Shown piece by piece: positions 8,228 to 15,764 of a DNA stretch of 33,808 nt. The DNA comes from Myxococcota bacterium (GTDB lineage: Bacteria > Myxococcota > UBA727 > JAHDBA01). The notes beneath the pieces are model-generated. The model was not told where the DNA came from. It ran no database searches and worked only from the letters and a program-made list of their open reading frames with translations. The translations under genes were made by a program, and so were the position numbers. Where the stretch lies: positions 1-33,808 of the forward strand of contig JAHDGS010000018.1 in assembly GCA_020627505.1 (NCBI GenBank), read 5' to 3'. Within the stretch, counting starts at the first letter, position 1. Each line of letters begins with the position of its first letter.

Positions 8228-9210
8228 TTATTTTTGTTCTGAATGATCGATGGCGTATCAAAAAGGGTTCGGCGACACTTCGATTAATCTGGGAGTGTAC
8301 GCAAAGAGGCCAAGATGTCGGGCTGACCGATGTCTTCAATTTCTCGATTTCAAGTGAGCGAGATATTTTTGCAAATGTACTTAAACTTGACGCTGACAAA
8401 TTTGATTCGATATCAGAGAAGAAGTTGTACAATCGAATTTCAAAAATAAAGCCAAGTTCGTGTCGTTTAGAAGTCGATGACACCATCTGGGTAAGGACCA
8501 GCCCTGGACGAGACCTCACTCATGTGTGGGCACACCAAACCACACTTAATATTCTAACTGTCGCCCATCGAAATGGAATCAAGGTACTCAACAAGCCAAC
8601 GGGTCTGCAGAAGGCTTCCAGTAAGTTTTATACTGTCACACTGCCAAGCCAAACCGTGCCAAAGACACATATTTGTCACAGTATTTCTGATGTTAAACGT
8701 GCTGCGACTGATTTTGCAGGCCCATTTATCATCAAACCACTTATGGGGTCTCAGGGTCGAGACGTTTTTTTCATCGAAAATACCGACGCCCTCAACATCA
8801 ATCAAATCGCTGATATTCTGGGGCGCACAGGTTTTATGGTTCTACAAGAGTTTTTGCCTGAAGCCGCCGAAGGTGACATTCGAGTGCTCACCCTCGGCTC
8901 GAAATTATTGGGTCGAACAAACGATGACCAAGTCTTTGGTATCAAACGGACGCCTCGGCCAGGAGAATTTAGGAGCAATGTTGCACTGGGTGCAGTCGTC
9001 TCAGTGACCCCCCTTTCTAAAAAACAAGAAAAGATATGTCTTAAGGTCGCCAAACAACTTGAAAAAGATGGCTTGCCACTCACAGGAATCGAGCTAATTG
9101 GTGACAAAGTCGTTGAAGTCAATGTTTTTAGCCCAGGTGGTTATCAAGATTTATCAGATTTGACAGGACTCGATCTCGTGAAAGATATTATGGAGTTAAT
9201 CGGTATTTAG
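8224..9210 (+). CDS. RimK/GshB-like ATP-grasp ligase
   Basis: DTIWVRTSPGRDL, VLNKPTGLQKASSKFYTVTLPSQTVPKTHI, GPFIIKPLMGSQGRDVFFI, GIELIGDKVVEVNVFSPGGYQDLSDLTGLD resemble glutathione synthetase/RimK motifs. Confidence 0.82.
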   Translation: MIIFVLNDRWRIKKGSATLRLIWECTQRGQDVGLTDVFNFSISSERDIFANVLKLDADKFDSISEKKLYNRISKIKPSSCRLEVDDTIWVRTSPGRDLTHVWAHQTTLNILTVAHRNGIKVLNKPTGLQKASSKFYTVTLPSQTVPKTHICHSISDVKRAATDFAGPFIIKPLMGSQGRDVFFIENTDALNINQIADILGRTGFMVLQEFLPEAAEGDIRVLTLGSKLLGRTNDDQVFGIKRTPRPGEFRSNVALGAVVSVTPLSKKQEKICLKVAKQLEKDGLPLTGIELIGDKVVEVNVFSPGGYQDLSDLTGLDLVKDIMELIGI

Positions 9211-9791
9211 AAGTGTTGTCGCATTCTATCTGCGACTGTCTTAGCATCAATTTTTCCTCTCGCTAAATTTCGAATCACACTTTGCTGTACTTCTAGTGAT
9301 TTATTCTGACTATGCTTTCGCTTATAAATATAGCTTTCTAATGAGAGCCGAAAAGGCGTTATTGAACGCATCATCATCTGTTTACGCTCAGGCGTCAGCT
9401 TATCCATAGACCAATTTGGATCAAACGCCTGATTGATTCGACGCATATCACTTTCTTTGTCATCATCACTAACTAAAGTAAATTCGCCTTTGCACTGTAG
9501 AATTTCATAATTCCATGTTGGCACGGCATCGTCATTTTCATGGAAGCCGGCCGGAATCATTGCATGAGGGCCCAAAAATACGAAGACACATTTTGATTTC
9601 TGCTCAATATATTTCTGTAAAGGGTTGGCTTTTGCAATATGCCCTAAGAAGTCCCCTTCATAATAAACAAGCGGAATATATGCTTGGAAGATATCCTCAC
9701 CACAAACAGTTAATAACGAAAGCGGATATTCCTTAACAAAACGTACAAACGCTTCAGGGCTTTCATCTTCGAAACTCTTCGGGCAGTACAT
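9207..9791 (-). CDS. PaiB-like FMN-binding protein/transcriptional regulator
   Basis: MYCPKSFEDES, YPLSLLTV, IPLVYYEG.FLGHIAKANPLQKYI, FLGPHAMIPAG, VPTWNYEILQCKGEF. Start placed at MYCPK (9791); ORF track extends to 9812. Confidence 0.8.
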   Translation of the reverse strand: MYCPKSFEDESPEAFVRFVKEYPLSLLTVCGEDIFQAYIPLVYYEGDFLGHIAKANPLQKYIEQKSKCVFVFLGPHAMIPAGFHENDDAVPTWNYEILQCKGEFTLVSDDDKESDMRRINQAFDPNWSMDKLTPERKQMMMRSITPFRLSLESYIYKRKHSQNKSLEVQQSVIRNLARGKIDAKTVADRMRQHF

Positions 9792-9886
9792 GCAATATTT
9801 ATAACCAACCAATCAATAAAGAACAACAAGTCACCATATAAGCCTACGACTAGACTTTTACGCCGTTTTCACCTAATCTCATTCTT

Positions 9887-10612
9887 ATGCCAATTTTTTT
9901 AATGGCAGCCACTGTCATCACGGCGCTCTTTTCAGCGGTGACAGGTATGGGTGGTGGGATTGCGCTTCTGGCGGTCATGACCCTTTTTCTACCTGGTCAA
10001 GCAGTGGTGCCGATACATGGACTGACCCAACTCGGCGCGAACTTCTCGCGCATTGCTGTCTTTTGGTCTGATATCCGGTGGAAAATAGTCGCTCTCTTTG
10101 GCCCACCGACTGCTGTGGGCGCATGGATCGCCGCAATGGTGCATGGCGGCAAAGACTACGACTGGGTCAAAGGGTGGATCGGTATTTTCATTCTCGCCTT
10201 TCTTCTATGGAAACGTCTACGTATTAAATCATTCAACCCGCCGCTATTCATATACATACCGCTTGGATTTTTGACCGGCCTACTTGGTATATTTGTTGGT
10301 GCGACTGGCCCATTTATTGCCCCCTTCTTTTTGCGCAGTGATATGGAGAATGAAGATATCGTCGCGACCAAAGCTGCCTGTCAAACAGTTGTTCATCTTG
10401 TGAAGTTACCGGTCTTTTTATCGATTGGATTCTCATATGAACCCTATTTCGAATTGTTGCTCCTCCTTCTCCCATGTGCATTTATCGGTACATATTTTGG
10501 GCGCCGTTTAATTAGTCACGTATCACCACGTCTTTTCAAAGCTGTCTTCGAGTGGTTACTCTTTATTATCGCGTGGTACTTGATTTTTAAATTTGGGCTT
10601 TTAATTCACTAG
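9887..10612 (+). CDS. TauE/SafE family permease (sulfite exporter-like)
   Basis: Multiple hydrophobic segments; GMGGGIALLAVMTLFLPGQAVVPIHGLTQLGANFSR; FVGATGPFIAPFFLR. Confidence 0.85.
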   Translation: MPIFLMAATVITALFSAVTGMGGGIALLAVMTLFLPGQAVVPIHGLTQLGANFSRIAVFWSDIRWKIVALFGPPTAVGAWIAAMVHGGKDYDWVKGWIGIFILAFLLWKRLRIKSFNPPLFIYIPLGFLTGLLGIFVGATGPFIAPFFLRSDMENEDIVATKAACQTVVHLVKLPVFLSIGFSYEPYFELLLLLLPCAFIGTYFGRRLISHVSPRLFKAVFEWLLFIIAWYLIFKFGLLIH

Positions 10613-11972
10613 CCGTTTTTATCTTAGCAGAGAGTTCTTCTACTTTTTCGTTCAATAAATGCTCATCACCGCGTGTTTCAACATTTAATCGTAAGAGGGG
10701 CTCTGTGTTGCTCTTTCGTAAACTAAAGCGCCATAAATCAAACGACATATCTAAACCGTCTACATCATCGAGCTGCATGTCTTCTTCGCTCGAATAATCA
10801 TCCAAAATATGCCGCATCACATACTCGGTATCTTCGACTTTAAAGTTTATTTCACCACTAGACGGAAAGCGTACCATCGCTTGTTTCACACATGCACTCA
10901 GCCTCTTGTTCGAACGACTCAAGTGCGCGTAAATCAATAACCATGGTATCATACCTGAGTCGCAGTACCCGAAACGTTTAAAATAATGATGGGCACTCAT
11001 TTCGCCTCCATAATCGGCGTCATGCTGTCGCATCGTCTCTTTGACAAAAGCATGGCCAGTCTTAGAGCGAAGGGCTGTGCCGGCATACTTATCTGTTAGA
11101 TATAAACTATTCCAATATACACGCGGATCATGCACAAATCTCGATGCACCAGATGCACTGAGCGATTCAATGAGGAGTCCAACAATATAATACCCGTCGA
11201 TAAACTGTCCTTGTTCGTCAACGAAAAAGCATCGGTCAAAGTCACCATCCCATGCCACTCCAAAATCAGCATCATGCTCAATGACAGCATCACAAATATA
11301 CTGACGCTGCGTTTCAAGCATTGGGTTTGGTACACCTTGCGGAAAGTGCCCATCGATTTTTGAACGTATGGTCACCAGCTCAGCAGGAAGATAAGATCGA
11401 AGACGCTCGATAACCAAGTTTGCAGGACCATTGCCACAGTCCATTACAATCTTCATTGGTTTCAATGCCGAGACATCAACATAGGACAAGATATGCGCAA
11501 TATATTCAGACCAAATATCGATATCTGTCTTCGGTACATTTTGATTCATTGGCACCGTCTCAACATCGCCCATCATCGAGGCAACCTTCTCAAGTCCATT
11601 GCCAAAATAGAGGGGTCGCGCGCCAGATAAAACGATCTTAAAACCATTATCATTCTTGGGATTATGACTTGCTGTGATCATCACACCAGCCTGATATCGA
11701 CGTTCAATCTGTGTCGCATAGTACACAAGCTCTGTTCCACAAAGTCCAAGGTCAAAAACTTTACCGCTTGAGGCAATGACACCTGCCGTGAACGCATTGG
11801 CAAGTGTTTTACCACTTAAACGGGCATCACGACCTATTACGATATGCGTTGCCGACAAATGTTTTGTTAAAGTGACACCAAGACGATATGCAAAATCAGG
11901 TGTGACGAAATCAACCGTATCTCCACGTATATCATATGCCTTGAACGGTGCTATGGGTTGATTCACTAGCAA
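10587..11972 (-). CDS. manB: Phosphomannomutase/phosphoglucomutase
   Basis: FKAYDIRG, VIGRDARLSG, catalytic TASHNPKNDNGFK, DGDFDRCFFVDE metal loop. Confidence 0.93.
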   Translation of the reverse strand: MLVNQPIAPFKAYDIRGDTVDFVTPDFAYRLGVTLTKHLSATHIVIGRDARLSGKTLANAFTAGVIASSGKVFDLGLCGTELVYYATQIERRYQAGVMITASHNPKNDNGFKIVLSGARPLYFGNGLEKVASMMGDVETVPMNQNVPKTDIDIWSEYIAHILSYVDVSALKPMKIVMDCGNGPANLVIERLRSYLPAELVTIRSKIDGHFPQGVPNPMLETQRQYICDAVIEHDADFGVAWDGDFDRCFFVDEQGQFIDGYYIVGLLIESLSASGASRFVHDPRVYWNSLYLTDKYAGTALRSKTGHAFVKETMRQHDADYGGEMSAHHYFKRFGYCDSGMIPWLLIYAHLSRSNKRLSACVKQAMVRFPSSGEINFKVEDTEYVMRHILDDYSSEEDMQLDDVDGLDMSFDLWRFSLRKSNTEPLLRLNVETRGDEHLLNEKVEELSAKIKTASELKAQI

Positions 11973-13021
11973 ACCTCGTCTGGTAGCTTTTGGCTCAGTT
12001 TTTTAAGGTGTGACTCCCCGCCCTGGCCTAGAACCAGAATATCTTGCCCATCACGGACAATCGTCAAATCCTTGACACCAACTAGTGCGGTGAGGCCTTC
12101 ACAATTGGTGATCACCGTATTTCGCTCAGCAGCTTCACAAACAATCTGTTCGCCAAGTACTCGATTGGTATCGATCTCATCGATGTACTTTTCATAGGAC
12201 GAAAAAGTCCCAACATCGTCCCACCCAAAAGAAGCTTTAATACATTTAATGTGTGGGTAGTGCTCCATTACCACATAGTCGAATGATTTTTTAGGTAAGG
12301 CCTCAAAGCATTTTCGCAGGACATTTTGATCAGTAGACGGCACGTTGCTTAAAGTTGAGAATGCCTGATTAAAAATAGGAGATGTCTGTTCGAATGCTGC
12401 AGTCAATGTTCTAGACGTCGCGATAAAGAGCCCACTATTCCATAAATAATTTCCGACCTGTAGATATGTTTTTGCCGTTTCGACATCAGGTTTTTCGACA
12501 AACCGTCTGACATCAATTTTTGATGTAGTGATATCAGTACATTCAATATACCCATAACCTGTCGCCGGATATGTCGGCTGAATACCAATTGTAATGATAT
12601 CGCTTGAGGCTTCGGCGCATATGAGACCACTGTCAATATCTTCTGCAAATGCGTGTTCATTCTCAATCCAATGATCTGCTGCGAAGAACGCACAGGTCAC
12701 GAAACCCAATCGGTGAGATAGTATATGATTTGTATAGGCAATCGCCGCAGCCGTATCTCGCCGCATCGGCTCAACAAGGACATGTGCCGCATCAATATTC
12801 TCAATTTGAGTGAGCACGTGTCTGCGGTAATTTTCATTTGTGACAACAAAGATATGATCGAATAGTGCCGTACTTTGTAGGCGCTGATATGTTCTTTGAA
12901 AGAGGCTTGCTCCATTTAAGAACGGGATAAATTGTTTTGGATTTTGTTGTCGACTCAGTGGCCAAAAGCGTGTTCCTGCACCACCAGCCATAATGACAGC
13001 AACACGGGTCTTCATCGTCAT
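11966..13021 (-). CDS. manC: Mannose-1-phosphate guanylyltransferase
   Basis: VIMAGGAGTRFWPLSRQQNPKQF; FVEKPDVETAKTYL; YPHIKCIKASFGWDDVGTFSSYEKY. Confidence 0.94.
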   Translation of the reverse strand: MTMKTRVAVIMAGGAGTRFWPLSRQQNPKQFIPFLNGASLFQRTYQRLQSTALFDHIFVVTNENYRRHVLTQIENIDAAHVLVEPMRRDTAAAIAYTNHILSHRLGFVTCAFFAADHWIENEHAFAEDIDSGLICAEASSDIITIGIQPTYPATGYGYIECTDITTSKIDVRRFVEKPDVETAKTYLQVGNYLWNSGLFIATSRTLTAAFEQTSPIFNQAFSTLSNVPSTDQNVLRKCFEALPKKSFDYVVMEHYPHIKCIKASFGWDDVGTFSSYEKYIDEIDTNRVLGEQIVCEAAERNTVITNCEGLTALVGVKDLTIVRDGQDILVLGQGGESHLKKLSQKLPDEVC

Positions 13022-13279
13022 TTATTTGTAACGGATGGTCAGCCTTTTGGGCTGATCGTTCATCGAAACAATTGAAGTATAAGGGAGCACCAAATCGGTA
13101 TCCCCAAACAACGCAATCACAACGTGGTCTTCACAGATTTCTTTAATCGCATAACGGCTATCTGGCTTTAGGCCATCTGGTCCATCAAACATCAGCTGTT
13201 TCTGGCTATTTGCAGCGTCTTGGAAGACGCTCGGCAAGCGTCTTTTTAGACTAAGCTTAAATGCACCGTTGCCGATCAT
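13022..13279 (-). CDS. Hypothetical protein, 85 aa, abutting manC
   Basis: ORF whose stop directly abuts the manC start and lies just downstream of the 13289..14326 gene. No domain recognised. Confidence 0.6.
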   Translation of the reverse strand: MIGNGAFKLSLKRRLPSVFQDAANSQKQLMFDGPDGLKPDSRYAIKEICEDHVVIALFGDTDLVLPYTSIVSMNDQPKRLTIRYK

Positions 13280-13288
13280 TGCTAGGGA

Positions 13289-14326
13289 CTAAGCAGCGTG
13301 CGAAACGCGCTTCAGTTGGGCTGCCCGAATCGCGCGTCGCAGCCGCGCGACTTCAGCAGGTGCCAATTCTTTGATACGACGATCAAGCACGGGTTTTGCA
13401 CGATGGCTATGTGAATCACCTAAAGCAGGTAAGATCGCTTCAGCAAACACGGCGACATCTTTTGAGCGACAATGCGCCAAGAGATCGACAAGACCACCTG
13501 CAAGAACACGTGCCTGATCAGCACCAGAACCACACATCGCAGATAATATCTTCACTGAAGCCAGTTGTGCCATATCGATATCAGTCTCAGTTTCGTTCAC
13601 ATACTGCCACAACATATCTGTGTAATACACCATGTCGCCAACAACCTGGTGGGCCATTGGTGCGATTGCGCAGAGAACAAATGGTAGCATACGCTCGTCT
13701 GCATCCATTAATGCGACAAGGCGGTCTAGCTCAGGTTCGATTAAATCCGCATCACGACCAGCAACTTCAGCAATGACCTTCGCAGCGTCTTGCCCATGTA
13801 CATCATCACCACTTTCAATGATCCAAATGAGTGCATCGATTGCACTATGGTCATAGTTAAAAATCACATTGGCTGCGAGCTCGAGGTTGGCCATCTCGTC
13901 GTATTGTGGTTGAGAAATCGCAAGGCGTGTACATAAGTCACGCATTTTTCGATCACGTTCAGCTTGACGTTCGAGCGCTTGGTCTTCATTCATAACCGCA
14001 TCAGCGAACATCGCCTCAGCGATCGAGCTTGTTATAGAGGTGGTTTCTTTTTTAGCTGCAGGCTTCTTTGCACTCGGTTTCTTGGCTGCCGTTTTTTTAG
14101 CTGCGGGCTTCTTCGCGGTCGTTTTCGTTGTCGACTTTTTCGTGGTCGCCCCTTTTACTACAGCCTTCGTTTTTGAGGCAGTATTGGTTTTTGAGCGCGA
14201 AGTCGTTGTTTTACTTTTTGCTTTTGAGGCTGATTTTGCCGCTGTTTTTGTTGTTTTGGTTTTTGCACCTTTTGTTGCTGTTTTCTTTCGAGCAGTCGTA
14301 TTTTTTCCAACAGTCTTCTTTACCAT
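13289..14326 (-). CDS. Histone H1-like Lys/Ala/Thr-rich N-terminal tail fused to helical (HEAT-like) domain
   Basis: N-terminus KKTVGKNTTARKKTATKGAK...TAAKKPAAKKTAAKKPSAKKPAAKK, then acidic helical repeats (VIAEVAGRDADLIEPELDRLVALMDADERMLPFVLCAIAPMAH). Confidence 0.75.
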   Translation of the reverse strand: MVKKTVGKNTTARKKTATKGAKTKTTKTAAKSASKAKSKTTTSRSKTNTASKTKAVVKGATTKKSTTKTTAKKPAAKKTAAKKPSAKKPAAKKETTSITSSIAEAMFADAVMNEDQALERQAERDRKMRDLCTRLAISQPQYDEMANLELAANVIFNYDHSAIDALIWIIESGDDVHGQDAAKVIAEVAGRDADLIEPELDRLVALMDADERMLPFVLCAIAPMAHQVVGDMVYYTDMLWQYVNETETDIDMAQLASVKILSAMCGSGADQARVLAGGLVDLLAHCRSKDVAVFAEAILPALGDSHSHRAKPVLDRRIKELAPAEVARLRRAIRAAQLKRVSHAA

Positions 14327-14474
14327 ATAATATTCGCTCCGATTTAAATTACGCTACAAAATATTGATTCTATATTTCAGACTCGCCCATTTGGGCCTAT
14401 TTCTTATAGCATTAAAAATAATCTTTGGCGACAGAAAAAACATGGTATGCCTTTCTCACCGATAAGGAGATATC

Positions 14475-15764
14475 ATGATCGATATTAAGCTGTTCGAGAA
14501 AGACCCAGATGCTGCCGTTCAAAGCCTCGAAAAAAGGGGTGAAATCGAAGGGTTAGATGATCTATGTGCGTTATCCAAGTCGCGACGCAGCGCGTTAACC
14601 ACTTTACAGGCAAAACAAGAAAAAAGAAACGAATTAAATGGAATGATGAAAGGTGCCACCCCTGAAGTGATCGCAGAGAAAAGATCTGAGATGAAATCCT
14701 TGAGCCAAGAGATCAAGTCCTTGCAAACTGAAGCTGACGACGCGAATGAACGTCTCCAAAGCATGCTGCTCTCGATTCCAAATATTCCACGTGCTGACGT
14801 TCCCGAGGGGGCAGATGAAGATGCCAACGTCGAAATCAAGCGTGTCGGCACGCCACCAGAATACAACTTTGAAGTCCGCGATCACACCGACATCGGCGAA
14901 GCGCTTGGCATCATTGACTTTGAACGTGCTGCCAAAATTTCTGGTAGTCGATTCGTGTTCTTAAAGGGCGCTGGCTGTGCATTAAATCGTGCCATCACAC
15001 ATTTTATGATCGATTATCATGCTTCAAAAGGCGATACAGAACTTGCACCACCTTTATTGGTTCGCCCTGAAGCAGCTGTCGGCGTTGGCCAACTTCCCAA
15101 GTTTGAAGACGGGATGTTTAAGACAGCTCGATCTATCGATGACCCACTCTACTTAATATCAACAGCAGAATTACCGGTCACGAACTACTATGCAAATGAG
15201 ATCTTGGACGCGACTGAACTGCCAAAACGCTTCTTTGCCTATTCTCAATGTTTTCGCTCGGAGGCCGGTGCAGCTGGTCGAGATACCAGAGGCATGATTC
15301 GGCAGCACCAATTTGAAAAAGTTGAGATGGTCCGTTTCACAACTGCAGAACAAGCGGATGCAGAGCTCGATGCGATGGTTGAACGGGCGAGTGATATACT
15401 CTCACAACTCGGGTTGGCGCATCGTATCGTTCAACTGTGCGCCGGTGACTTGAGCTTTTCTGCAGAGAAGTGCTTTGACATCGAAGTGTGGCTCCCCTCC
15501 CAAAATACCTATCGTGAGATTTCGTCATGTTCCACTTTTGGCACATATCAAGCGCGGCGAGCGGGTATTCGATATCGCCCAGTCTCCGAGGGCAATAAAA
15601 AAGTTAAACCTGTTGTGGCGACAACACTCAATGGTTCAGGTCTTGCTATCGGTCGAACGATGGTTGCAATTCTAGAAAATTATCAACAAGCAGATGGCTC
15701 AATTAAGATACCAGATGTGCTTGTCCCCTATATGAAGGGACAAACTGTCATTCAGGCTTCTTAA
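14475..15764 (+). CDS. serS: Seryl-tRNA synthetase
   Basis: MIDIKLFEKDPDAAVQSLEKRG coiled-coil arm; FRSEAGAAGRDTRGMIRQHQFEKVEMV; EISSCSTFGTYQARRAGIRYR; TLNGSGLAIGRTMVAILENYQ. SD aaggag. Confidence 0.97.
   Translation: MIDIKLFEKDPDAAVQSLEKRGEIEGLDDLCALSKSRRSALTTLQAKQEKRNELNGMMKGATPEVIAEKRSEMKSLSQEIKSLQTEADDANERLQSMLLSIPNIPRADVPEGADEDANVEIKRVGTPPEYNFEVRDHTDIGEALGIIDFERAAKISGSRFVFLKGAGCALNRAITHFMIDYHASKGDTELAPPLLVRPEAAVGVGQLPKFEDGMFKTARSIDDPLYLISTAELPVTNYYANEILDATELPKRFFAYSQCFRSEAGAAGRDTRGMIRQHQFEKVEMVRFTTAEQADAELDAMVERASDILSQLGLAHRIVQLCAGDLSFSAEKCFDIEVWLPSQNTYREISSCSTFGTYQARRAGIRYRPVSEGNKKVKPVVATTLNGSGLAIGRTMVAILENYQQADGSIKIPDVLVPYMKGQTVIQAS

Noticed and set aside
14040-14367. Plus-strand hydrophobic ORFs that look like membrane proteins (VFLAAGFFAVVFVVDFFVV)
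   Set aside because: Antisense of Lys/Ala codons (AAA/AAG/GCN) in the H1-like tail; artefact of codon complementarity.
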